From positions 1-12,625 of the forward strand of contig MIQB01000063.1 in NCBI GenBank assembly GCA_002890585.1: a stretch of 12,625 nucleotides of DNA, read 5' to 3'. How positions within the stretch are numbered: the stretch's first letter is position 1; every line of letters starts with the position of its first letter. Position numbers and translations under genes: made by a program. Positions 1 to 7,340 of this stretch are shown piece by piece. The stretch comes from Tannerella sp. oral taxon 808. GTDB taxonomy: Bacteria > Bacteroidota > Bacteroidia > Bacteroidales > Tannerellaceae. Below the pieces are notes generated by a model. It ran no database searches, was not told where the DNA came from, and was given only the letters and a program-made list of their open reading frames with translations.

Positions 1-158
1 AGCCCAGGGACGCCCTCGAGGAGGATGTGTCCGTCGGAGAGTAGCCCGATGAGCAGCGACTCGATTAAGTGTTTCTGCCCTACGATCACTTGATTCATTC
101 CCATCGTGATCGTTGTCACGAACGTGCTGTGGCGTTCGATCCGCTCATTCAATTCCCG
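1..158 (-). pseudogene. MoxR-family AAA+ ATPase, inverted N-terminal fragment
   Basis: Reading the minus strand from 158 down to 1 gives an uninterrupted ~52-residue peptide starting RELNERIERHSTF and continuing through NQVIVGQKHLIESLL to GHILLEGVPGL. This is the conserved N-terminal part of MoxR ATPases of Bacteroidetes, corresponding to about residues 9-62 of a protein of roughly 330 residues. It stops at the window edge just before the Walker A Lys-Thr (GVPGLAKT in the family). It has no start codon, because the bases that should encode its first residues are replaced by the C-terminal moxR fragment running the other way. MoxR proteins are cytoplasmic ATPases thought to act as chaperones with VWA proteins such as BatA and BatB. 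The identity is from remembered family sequence and is strong. Whether the gene continues intact to the left cannot be seen. Confidence 0.85.
150..158. other. Head-to-head inversion junction inside moxR
   Basis: Here the minus-strand N-terminal moxR peptide meets the plus-strand C-terminal one. The codon for F at 153-155 probably belongs to the inverted arm, since the family normally has Tyr before Pro-Lys-Lys. CCG at 156-158 fits both arms (Arg of RELNE on minus, Pro of PKK on plus), so the join may have about 3 bases of microhomology. That estimate is an inference from family consensus. About 125 central codons are missing between the two arms. Confidence 0.75.
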
Positions 159-590
159 AAGAAGGAAGAAGAGAAACAAGTCATCCGGCAGAACATCACA
201 GGCCAGGCGCCTGAGATCCGCCGGGTGATGGACACGAAGCAGATCATGGCCGCCCGCGACATCGTCCGCGAGGTCTACATCGATGAGAAGATCGAACGCT
301 ACATCGTGGACATCGTCTTCGCCACCCGCTTCCCACAGGAGTACGGCCTCGCCGACCTCCAGTCCATGATCGCCTTCGCCGCCTCGCCCCGCGCCTCCAT
401 CAACCTCGCACTGGCCTCCCGCGCCTACGCCTTCATCAAGCAGCGCGGCTACGTCATCCCCGAAGACGTGCGCGCCGTCTGCCACGATGTCATGCGCCAC
501 CGCATCGGGCTCAGCTACGAGGCCGAAGCCAACAACCTGACGTCCGAAGAGATCGTCAGCGAGATTCTCAACAAGGTAGAGGTGCCCTAA
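153..590 (+). pseudogene. MoxR-family AAA+ ATPase, C-terminal fragment
   Basis: From the codon at 153 the frame reads FPKKEEEKQVIRQN and runs about 145 codons to the stop at 588-590, ending NKVEVP. It matches the C-terminal part of Bacteroidetes MoxR (about residues 187-331), including the helical lid with YGLADL, SPRASINLALASRAYAF, GYVIPEDVRAV and HRIGLSYEAEA. Upstream of 153 the same frame stays open to a GTG at 69, but that stretch is the antisense of the moxR N-terminus and its peptide has no family resemblance, so the GTG is not a real start. Walker A, Walker B (DEINRA in the family) and sensor 1 are all absent, so this piece cannot be an ATPase. It ends 39 bases before the DUF58 gene, the normal moxR position in bat operons. 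Confidence 0.85.
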
Positions 591-629
591 CCCCCGCCGC
601 CCATCATCCGTATAGATCAATAGATAAGG

Positions 630-1499
630 ATGGAGACGAGCGAACTCTTAAAGAAGGTCCGGCAGATCGAGATCAAGACGCGCGGACTCTCACGCAACAT
701 CTTTGCCGGGCAATACCACACCGCCTTCAAGGGGCGCGGCATGGCCTTCAGCGAAGTCCGCGAATACCAGTTCGGCGACGACACGCGCGACATCGATTGG
801 AAAGTCACCGCGCGCTATGTCCGGCCCTACGTCAAGGTCTTCGAGGAAGAACGCGAGCTGACCGTCATGCTCCTCATCGACGTATCGGGCAGCAAAGACT
901 TCGGCACCGTGTCGCAGATGAAGCGCGACGTGACGACCGAGATCGCCGCCACGCTGGCCTTCTCCGCCATACAGAACAACGACAAGATCGGCGTCATCTT
1001 CTTCTCCGATAAGATCGAGAAGTTCATCCCCCCGCAAAAGGGCCGCCGACACATCTTATATATCATCCGCGAGCTGATCGACTTCCGCCCCGACGACCGC
1101 CAGACGGACATCAACCAAGCGCTGAAGTACCTCACCAACGCCATCAAGAAGCGCTGCACAGCCTTCCTACTCTCCGACTTCATCGACCGCGGCAACTACC
1201 GCGACGCGCTGACCATCGCCAACCGTAAGCACGACATCGTAGCCATCCAAGTCTACGACCGCCGCGAGACGGAGCTCCCCGCCGTAGGTCTGATGAAGGT
1301 GTGCGACGCTGAGACGGGGGTCGAACGGTGGGTCGACAGCTCGTCCAAACGAGTGCGCGAGGCCTATCGCACGTGGTGGGCCAAGCGGCAGGCAGAGATG
1401 AACGCCGCCTTCCAAAAAAGCCGCATCGACGCCGTCTCCATCCGTACGGAAGACGACTACGTGAAGGCACTGCTGGCTCTCTTCGATAAACGAAACTGA
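630..1499 (+). CDS. DUF58 domain protein of the bat operon
   Basis: A 289-residue cytoplasmic protein with no signal peptide or membrane segment. The DUF58 signature lies at about residues 35-62 (KGRGMAFSEVREYQ, then GDDTRDIDWKVTAR). A VWA-like fold follows, with a MIDAS-type DVSGS at 84-88, T159 and D183 (LLSDF), so the metal site appears intact. DUF58 proteins almost always follow moxR, and the pair is thought to work with the VWA proteins encoded downstream; no enzymatic activity is established. The ATG at 630 is preceded by the purine-rich AAGG and follows the moxR stop by 39 bases. The stop lies 12 bases before the next gene. The length is normal for the family. The family call is secure and the role is inferred from context. 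Confidence 0.93.
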   Translation: METSELLKKVRQIEIKTRGLSRNIFAGQYHTAFKGRGMAFSEVREYQFGDDTRDIDWKVTARYVRPYVKVFEEERELTVMLLIDVSGSKDFGTVSQMKRDVTTEIAATLAFSAIQNNDKIGVIFFSDKIEKFIPPQKGRRHILYIIRELIDFRPDDRQTDINQALKYLTNAIKKRCTAFLLSDFIDRGNYRDALTIANRKHDIVAIQVYDRRETELPAVGLMKVCDAETGVERWVDSSSKRVREAYRTWWAKRQAEMNAAFQKSRIDAVSIRTEDDYVKALLALFDKRN

Positions 1500-1511
1500 C
1501 TTTTCCTGATA

Positions 1512-2495
1512 ATGAAATTGAAAGTGATAAGCGTCCGTATGCTCCTCCTCGCCGTGTGCCTCCTCGCAGGGTTCACCGCCGAGGCGCAGCAGACGCTGAT
1601 CGACGTGAAGGTCGACACGGCCGACATCCTTATCGGCCAGCAGACGACGCTGCACGTGACCGTCACAACCGACCCGAACCGACGGATCATCATCCCCTTG
1701 CCCGGCGATACGCTGATGACGGGCGTAGAGGTGCTCTCCGTCTCCGACGCCGATTCGACGGTGGCCGACGGTCGCTTGGTCATTCGCCGCGACATCCTCG
1801 TCACCTCCTTCGATTCGTCGCTCTACCTGCTCCCGCCCTTCATCGCCATCGACGGCGCCGACACGATCGCGTCGAACCAAGTGGCGCTGAAAGTCTCCAC
1901 CGTGCCCGTCGACGTGGACAACCCGGAGCAGTTCTACGACATCAAGGACGTTTGGAAGCCGCCCTTCGTCTTGGCCGACTATTATCCGTGGATCTTCGGC
2001 GTTCTGACCGCGCTGTTCATCATCTGCGTGATCGGCTACCTCATCCAGCGCTACCGCCGCCATCGGTCGGAGGTGCCCGTCAAGCCGGCCGAACCGGAGC
2101 TCCCGCCCTACGAGGTGGCCATCCGCGAGTTGGACTCCATCAAAGACCAAAAGCTATGGCAACAAGGCCTGAACAAGGAATACTATACGCAGGTGACCGA
2201 CACACTCCGCCGCTACATCTCCCGCCGTTATGGCGTGAACGCGATGGAGAAGACCTCGGAGGAGATCCTCGCCATCATCGAGCGCGAAACCGACGAACGC
2301 TCCGTCTACGACACCCTGCGGCAAGTGCTCCGCCTGTCGGACTTCGTGAAGTTCGCTAAGCTGCACCCCCTGCCCGACGAAAACGACGAGAGCATGCGCA
2401 ACGCCTACCTCTTCGTCAACCAAACGAAACGTACCGAGGCGCCGCAGCCCGACGAGCCCGCCACGGAAACCGTAACTAAGGAGGATAAGAAATGA
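1512..2495 (+). CDS. Bat-operon membrane protein with BatD-like layout (unnamed)
   Basis: A 327-residue protein with no established gene name. Residues 1-25 look like a signal peptide (basic start, MLLLAVCLLAG core, likely cleavage after AEA). A beta-rich domain follows (about 28-135). One transmembrane helix spans about 158-178 (WIFGVLTALFIICVIGYLI), followed by basic residues (QRYRRHR) that place the C-terminus in the cytoplasm. The cytoplasmic part (200-305) is helical, with EYYTQVTDTLRRYISRRYG and FVKFAKLHPLP. The order of Ig-like domain, helix and small helical bundle is the same as in BatD encoded downstream, and it resembles DUF4381-type proteins found in such operons. It is probably an inner-membrane partner of the VWA proteins. 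The stop overlaps the batA start by four bases (ATGA), which suggests translational coupling. Confidence 0.85.
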   Translation: MKLKVISVRMLLLAVCLLAGFTAEAQQTLIDVKVDTADILIGQQTTLHVTVTTDPNRRIIIPLPGDTLMTGVEVLSVSDADSTVADGRLVIRRDILVTSFDSSLYLLPPFIAIDGADTIASNQVALKVSTVPVDVDNPEQFYDIKDVWKPPFVLADYYPWIFGVLTALFIICVIGYLIQRYRRHRSEVPVKPAEPELPPYEVAIRELDSIKDQKLWQQGLNKEYYTQVTDTLRRYISRRYGVNAMEKTSEEILAIIERETDERSVYDTLRQVLRLSDFVKFAKLHPLPDENDESMRNAYLFVNQTKRTEAPQPDEPATETVTKEDKK

Positions 2496-3481
2496 CGTTT
2501 GCCAATCCCGCCTATTTGTTTTTGTTGCTCCTGCTCGTGCCGCTGATCGCGGCGTATGTATGGAAACTGCGCCGCAGCCAGGCGAGCTTGGAAATATCGT
2601 CGTCCGAAGCCTTCGCGCAGCCGGGCATGACGACCGCCAAGGTGCGCTTGCGCCATCTGCCCTTCGTGCTGCGTATGGTAGCTATCGCACTCGTCATCGT
2701 CATCCTGGCCCGCCCGCAATCGACGGACAGCTGGCAGAACTCCTCGACCGAAGGCATCGACATTATGATGGCGATGGACATCTCGGGCAGTATGCTCGCA
2801 CGTGACCTGCGTCCCGACCGACTGACAGCGGCCAAGAACGTAGCCGCCAGCTTCATCAACGGTCGGCCAAACGACAACATCGGCCTCGTGGTCTTCTCCG
2901 GCGAGAGCTTCACCCAGTGCCCCCTCACGACAGACCACGCCGTGCTGCTGAACCTCTTCAAAGACATCCAAAGCGGCATGATCGAGGACGGCACAGCTAT
3001 CGGCGTAGGGTTAGCCAACGCCGTGAGCCGCATCAAGGACAGCCAAGCCAAGTCGAAGGTGATCATCCTGCTGACCGACGGCTCGAACAACCGAGGAGAG
3101 ATCGCCCCCGTGACGGCAGCCGAGATCGCCCGCACGTTCGGCATCCGCGTCTATACCATCGGCGTGGGCACCCAAGGCGAGGCGCCCTACCCCTTCCGAC
3201 TGCCCGGCGGCACGATCCAAATGCAGATGGTGCCCGTCGACATCGACGAGCCGACGCTGCAACAGATCGCCACCATCACCGGAGGCCAGTACTTCCGCGC
3301 CACGGACAACTCGAGTCTCAAGGCCATCTACGCCGAGATCGATAAGATGGAGAAGACGAAGATCAGCGTCCGCGAGTTCAGTAAGAAGCAAGAGGAATAC
3401 ACGCGCATCGCGCTCGTCGTGCTTGGATTGCTGCTCATCGAATGGCTGCTGCGCGTCACCTTACTCAAGAGAATCCCGTAA
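2492..3481 (+). CDS. batA: BatA, VWA-domain membrane protein
   Basis: A 329-residue protein. Hydrophobic helices lie at about 5-25 and 57-75, and a C-terminal helix at about 305-322. Between them is a von Willebrand factor A domain (about 88-280) with a complete MIDAS metal site: DISGS (D96, S98, S100), T168 in DGTAI and D196 in LTDG. The domain likely sits between the second and third helices; its side of the membrane cannot be read from the sequence alone. In Bacteroides fragilis the batA-E genes support aerotolerance, and the proteins are proposed to form an envelope complex served by MoxR. The start is fixed by the ATGA overlap with the upstream gene. It lies 12 bases before batB, a paralogue sharing the same layout. 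Family length is normal. Confidence 0.95.
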   Translation: MTFANPAYLFLLLLLVPLIAAYVWKLRRSQASLEISSSEAFAQPGMTTAKVRLRHLPFVLRMVAIALVIVILARPQSTDSWQNSSTEGIDIMMAMDISGSMLARDLRPDRLTAAKNVAASFINGRPNDNIGLVVFSGESFTQCPLTTDHAVLLNLFKDIQSGMIEDGTAIGVGLANAVSRIKDSQAKSKVIILLTDGSNNRGEIAPVTAAEIARTFGIRVYTIGVGTQGEAPYPFRLPGGTIQMQMVPVDIDEPTLQQIATITGGQYFRATDNSSLKAIYAEIDKMEKTKISVREFSKKQEEYTRIALVVLGLLLIEWLLRVTLLKRIP

Positions 3482-3493
3482 CCCACTGCTATT

Positions 3494-4516
3494 ATGTTTC
3501 GTTTCGCACACCCCATATACCTCTACCTGCTGGCCGTGCTCCCGGTGATGATCGGGGGCTACGTCTACACCCTGCTCGACCGACGGCGAGCCGTGCGTCG
3601 CTTCGGCGACCCGAAGCTCATGGCCGAGCTCATGCCGGAAGTGTCGCGTAAGCGCGAGCACCTGAAGTTCTGGCTCTTCTTCGCCGCCGTAGCCCTGATG
3701 ATCTTCGTCATCGCCGGGCCACAGTTTGGCTCCAAGCTCGAGACGGTGAAGAAGCGCGGCGTGGAGATCATGATATGCCTCGACGTCTCCAACTCGATGA
3801 TGGCCGAGGACATCCAGCCCAACCGCCTCGAGAAGGCCAAGCAGATGCTCTCCCGCATGACGGAGAGCTTCACAAACGACAAGGTGGGGCTGATCGTCTT
3901 CGCCGGCGACGCCTTCACGCAGCTGCCCATCACGTCGGACTATATCTCCGCCAAGATGTTCCTCTCCTCCATCAGCCCCTCGATGGTCTCCACGCAAGGC
4001 ACAGCCATCGGCGCGGCCATCAACTTGGCCCTGCGCTCCTTCACGCCGAACGAGCAAGCGGGCAAGACCATCCTGCTCATCACCGACGGCGAGAACCATG
4101 AGGACGACGCCGTGAAGGCCGCCAAAGCCGCCGCCGATCGGGGCATCAGCGTCAACATCGTCGGCATCGGGCAGCCCGAGGGCGCACCCATCCTCGTCGG
4201 CGGAGGGAAAGATTACCTGAAGGACAACGAGGGCAACGTGGTCATCACCCGGCTCAACGAACAAATGTGTCAGGAGATCGCCGCTGCCGGCAAAGGCATC
4301 TATGTCCGCGCTGACAATACCAACTCGGCCCTGCGCACGCTGCAAAAAGAGATTGACAAGATGGAGAAGGCCGAGCAGGAGAGCCAAGTCTATTCCGAAT
4401 ACGACGAGCAATTCCAGAGTCTCGCGTGGATCGTGCTCCTGCTGCTCATCGCGGAGTATGTCATCATGGATCGCAGGAACCGAGTCTTCCGCCGCGTCAA
4501 GCTGTTTTCGAGATAA
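3494..4516 (+). CDS. batB: BatB, VWA-domain membrane protein
   Basis: A 340-residue paralogue of BatA. Helices lie at about 8-28 and 57-76 and a C-terminal helix at about 311-325, with basic residues after it (DRRNRVFRRVK). The VWA domain (about 88-285) has MIDAS residues D97, S99 and S101 (DVSNS), T170 (GTAIG) and D198 (ITDGE). The segment NEGNVVITRLNE and the final amphipathic stretch EIDKMEKAEQES are typical of BatB. It is expected to act with BatA in the inner membrane, probably as a scaffold whose ligand depends on the MIDAS metal; no substrate is known. The ATG at 3494 is 12 bases after the batA stop. The 230-base gap that follows, filled with tandem repeats, is the only long gap in the operon. 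Confidence 0.95.
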   Translation: MFRFAHPIYLYLLAVLPVMIGGYVYTLLDRRRAVRRFGDPKLMAELMPEVSRKREHLKFWLFFAAVALMIFVIAGPQFGSKLETVKKRGVEIMICLDVSNSMMAEDIQPNRLEKAKQMLSRMTESFTNDKVGLIVFAGDAFTQLPITSDYISAKMFLSSISPSMVSTQGTAIGAAINLALRSFTPNEQAGKTILLITDGENHEDDAVKAAKAAADRGISVNIVGIGQPEGAPILVGGGKDYLKDNEGNVVITRLNEQMCQEIAAAGKGIYVRADNTNSALRTLQKEIDKMEKAEQESQVYSEYDEQFQSLAWIVLLLLIAEYVIMDRRNRVFRRVKLFSR

Positions 4517-4525
4517 AACCGATGC

Positions 4526-4743
4526 GACACCTTGTACGCTACTGTACACGCACCTTGTACGCTACTGTACACACACCTTGTACGCTACTGTACACGCATC
4601 TTGTACGCTACTGTACAAGCACCTTGTACGCTACCGTTGCGTCACCCACAACGCTACTGTTGCGTCACTCACAACGCTACCGTTGCGTCGCCCACAACGC
4701 TACCGTTGCGTCACTCACAACGCTACCGTTGCATCGCCCACAA
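4526..4743 (+). repeat. 23-bp tandem hairpin array between batB and batC
   Basis: Nine units with a strict 23-base period. Units 1-4 (type A) each hold TGTACG-CTAC-TGTACA, beginning at 4533, 4556, 4579 and 4602. Unit 5 (4625) is a hybrid with a type A left arm and type B right arm. Units 6-9 (type B) hold CAACG-CTAC-CGTTG at 4649, 4672, 4695 and 4718; the first of these has TGTTG as its right arm. Every A and B unit can fold into a 5-6 bp stem with the same CTAC loop. The array starts 10 bases after the batB stop and ends 3 bases before the batC ATG, so it is transcribed within the operon. Because 23 is not a multiple of 3, the frames stay open only by cycling through the repeat; I do not regard it as coding. 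Confidence 0.95.
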
Positions 4744-4746
4744 TAA

Positions 4747-5487
4747 ATGAATAAGAGTATGAAGAGAAGAACGCTATATATAATAGGTATAGGGATGGCG
4801 ACTCTGCTACTGGCCGTCGGCAGCACGTCGGCGCAGAAGGCCGAGCGGTCGAACATCCGCCGCGGCAACCGGTTTTATCGCAACGAGAAATACACCGAGT
4901 CCGAGATCGCTTATCGGAAGAGCATCGAGGTCAACCCGCGTTCCGTGGAGGCGGCGTATAACCTCGGCAATGCGCTGTATAAACAGAAGAAATACCCCGA
5001 GGCGGCCGAGCAATACATGCAGATCGTGGGGCGGCGCGAGCAGTTGCTGGCCGATAACCCAGCCAATGGCAAGCGACTGGCAGAGGTCTATCACAACCTC
5101 GGCAACATACAGATGCAAGGCAAGGATTACGCCAAGAGCGTGGAGGCCTACAAGCAGTCGCTGCGCCTGAATCCGAAGGACGACGAGACGCGTTACAACT
5201 TAGCGCTGGCGCAAAAGCTGCTACACAATCAGCAGCAAAACCAACAGAACCAGCAGCAGAACCAGCAACAACAGCAACAGCAAGAGCAGCAACAACAGCA
5301 GCAGCAAAACGAAGACAAGCGCGAAAACAAGACGCAGCAAGAGAAACAGCAGAACGAACAGATGAGCCAGGACAACGCGCAGCAGATACTCGACGCCTTC
5401 CTGCAAGACGAACGCGACACGCAGGAGAAGGTGAAGAAGGCGCAGCAGCAACAACAGAAACGACGTAAAACAGATAAGCAATGGTAA
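4747..5487 (+). CDS. batC: BatC, TPR protein with Gln-rich tail
   Basis: A 246-residue protein. A signal peptide or N-terminal anchor covers about 1-29 (KRRTLYIIGIGMATLLLAVGSTSA). TPR-type helices lie at about 33-66 (GNRFYRNEKYTESEIAYRKS), 67-92 (EAAYNLGNALYKQKKY) and 113-146 (EVYHNLGNIQMQGKDY). Residues 161-209 are extremely Gln-rich, with runs of seven, and are followed by a charged coiled-coil-like tail ending KTDKQW. TPR modules bind proteins, so BatC is probably a periplasmic scaffold for BatA, BatB and BatD. The ATG at 4747 lies directly after the 23-bp array, so the translation start region is part of the last repeat; an ATG at 4759 is an alternative. The last seven bases overlap batD (ATGGTAA). 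Confidence 0.92.
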   Translation: MNKSMKRRTLYIIGIGMATLLLAVGSTSAQKAERSNIRRGNRFYRNEKYTESEIAYRKSIEVNPRSVEAAYNLGNALYKQKKYPEAAEQYMQIVGRREQLLADNPANGKRLAEVYHNLGNIQMQGKDYAKSVEAYKQSLRLNPKDDETRYNLALAQKLLHNQQQNQQNQQQNQQQQQQQEQQQQQQQNEDKRENKTQQEKQQNEQMSQDNAQQILDAFLQDERDTQEKVKKAQQQQQKRRKTDKQW

Positions 5488-7334
5488 AAGCAACGAAGCA
5501 AGTGATCCTACTCCTCGCCCTCTGGCTCACGGCCGGGGCGATGCACCTCATGAAGGCCGACGGAGTGACATTCCGGGCCTCGGCACCCAGCGCCGTCGTC
5601 ATGGGGCAGCAATTCCAACTCACCTACACAGTCAACACCGAAGGCGCCACATCGCTCCGCACGCCCGACCTCTCCGCCTTCGAGGTGCTGATGGGCCCCA
5701 GCTCGTCCGTCAGCCGCAGCATGCAGATCATCAACGGGCAGACGTCAAGCTCTTACTCCCAGACGTTCACCTACGTGCTAATGCCGAAGAAGGAAGGCAC
5801 CTTCAACATCGGGCCGGGCAGCATCAAAATCAAGAACGCCAACTACAGCTCCAACTCGCTCGTCGTTAAGGTGCTTCCGCCCGACAAGGCAGGCAGTGCC
5901 TCCGGTGGCGGACGCAGCAGCGGCGGATCAGGCAGCGGAGGCGCCTCGCAAGGCTCCACGAGCGTCGGCACCAACGAGCTGTTCGTACGCATGAACGTGT
6001 CCAACCGCAGCATCTACGAGCAGGAGGGCTTCCTCGTCACCTTCAAGATCTACTCCCTCTACGACGTCGACCTCGACGACATCAAGTTCCCCGAGTTCGA
6101 AGGCTTCCTCGCTCAGGACATCGATCTGAACCCCCAGTGGACACTCGAGAACTACAACGGCCGTAACTATCGCACCGCCGTCTTCAAGCAAACCATCCTC
6201 TACCCCCAGCGGTCGGGCAAGATCACCATCGGAGCCGGCCGCTTCAATGCCATCGCACACGTCCGCGTCAAGCGCTCCGGCAGCCTCTTCGACGAGCTCA
6301 TGGGCGGCGGCTATCAAGACATCCGCAAGGTGCTCACCACAGCGCCCGTCACCGTCGACGTCAAGCCACTGCCCTCGGGCAAACCCGAATCGTTCAACGG
6401 CGCCGTGGGTGGCTATACGATGAAGGCCACCATCAACTCCAACCAAGCCAAGACGAACGAAGCCGTGACCATCACCGTCACGCTCACGGGCAACGGCAAC
6501 ATCAAGCTGGCCAAGAACCCCACCGTCACCTTCCCGAACGACTTCGAGGTCTATGACCCGAAAGTGGAGACGAACATCCGCACCACCACGTCGGGATCGA
6601 GCGGTACGAAGACGATCGAGTACATCGCTGTCCCGCGTTACGCTGGCGACTTCGAGATCCCCGCCATCCACTTCTCCTACTTCGACCCTCGCAGCGGATC
6701 GTACAAGACACTCACCTCAGAGCCCTTCAAGCTACACGTCGAGAAAGGCCCCGAAGGCGCCGCCTCGCCCGCCGTCTCCAACTACGGCTCGCAGGAGAGC
6801 GTCAAGTACCTCAGCAAAGACATCCGCTACATCAAGACCTCACGCCCGCATTTCGTCAATGCCCGCGGCGAGATCTTCTTCGGCTCCTTCACCTACGTGC
6901 TGGCCTACGTGCTGATTGCCCTCCTCTTCGCCGTCTTCTTCGTCATCTACCGCAAGCAGATGAAGGAGAACGCCGACCTCGCCTTTGTCCGCACCAAACG
7001 CGCCAACAAGGTGGCGCTGCGTCGCCTCAAGACGGCAGAGAAGCTGATGAAGGCAGGTAGCCGTGAAGCCTTCTACGACGAGATCTCCCGCACACTTTGG
7101 GGCTACCTCAGCGATAAGCTCAACATCCCACAGGCCGACCTGACGCGTGAGAACGTAGGCAACGAACTGGCCTCTTTCGGCGCAGACGAGACATTGGCCA
7201 AAGACCTGATGCAGATACTCGACACGTGCGAGTTTGCCCGCTACGCCCCATCGCAAGCCTCCGACGCCCTCGACACCCTCTATCGACAGACCGCCGACGC
7301 CATCGGACGGATGGAAAACATCATCAAACACTGA
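5481..7334 (+). CDS. batD: BatD family oxygen-tolerance protein
   Basis: A 617-residue protein. A signal peptide (about 1-26, KQVILLLALWLTAGAMHLM) is followed by several beta-sandwich domains. The first begins VTFRASAPSAVVMGQQFQLTYTV, the usual opening of BatD. A Gly/Ser-rich linker (about 136-160) separates domain 1 from domain 2, and an EAVTITVTLTGNGNI-type domain follows in the middle. A single transmembrane helix lies at 471-490 (TYVLAYVLIALLFAVFFVIY), then RKQ and a cytoplasmic helical bundle (about 510-615) with REAFYDEISRTLWGYLSDKL and CEFARYAPS. This places most of the protein in the periplasm with a cytoplasmic tail. It probably links the envelope side of the Bat complex to the VWA proteins. 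The start overlaps batC and the stop is six bases before batE. Confidence 0.94.
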   Translation: MVKATKQVILLLALWLTAGAMHLMKADGVTFRASAPSAVVMGQQFQLTYTVNTEGATSLRTPDLSAFEVLMGPSSSVSRSMQIINGQTSSSYSQTFTYVLMPKKEGTFNIGPGSIKIKNANYSSNSLVVKVLPPDKAGSASGGGRSSGGSGSGGASQGSTSVGTNELFVRMNVSNRSIYEQEGFLVTFKIYSLYDVDLDDIKFPEFEGFLAQDIDLNPQWTLENYNGRNYRTAVFKQTILYPQRSGKITIGAGRFNAIAHVRVKRSGSLFDELMGGGYQDIRKVLTTAPVTVDVKPLPSGKPESFNGAVGGYTMKATINSNQAKTNEAVTITVTLTGNGNIKLAKNPTVTFPNDFEVYDPKVETNIRTTTSGSSGTKTIEYIAVPRYAGDFEIPAIHFSYFDPRSGSYKTLTSEPFKLHVEKGPEGAASPAVSNYGSQESVKYLSKDIRYIKTSRPHFVNARGEIFFGSFTYVLAYVLIALLFAVFFVIYRKQMKENADLAFVRTKRANKVALRRLKTAEKLMKAGSREAFYDEISRTLWGYLSDKLNIPQADLTRENVGNELASFGADETLAKDLMQILDTCEFARYAPSQASDALDTLYRQTADAIGRMENIIKH

Positions 7335-7340
7335 ACCGAC

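Noticed and set aside
69..152. GTG-started N-terminal extension of the moxR C-terminal frame
   Set aside because: The stretch is the antisense of the moxR N-terminal coding sequence and its peptide has no family resemblance; the open frame is accidental.
4526..4743. CRISPR-like array
   Set aside because: There are no unique spacers; the repeats are contiguous 23-bp units and no cas genes are present.
4532..4750. Open frames through the 23-bp array on the plus strand
   Set aside because: All three plus frames are open only because the unit lacks stops; the peptides are the same 23-residue cycle in different phase, with no start context.
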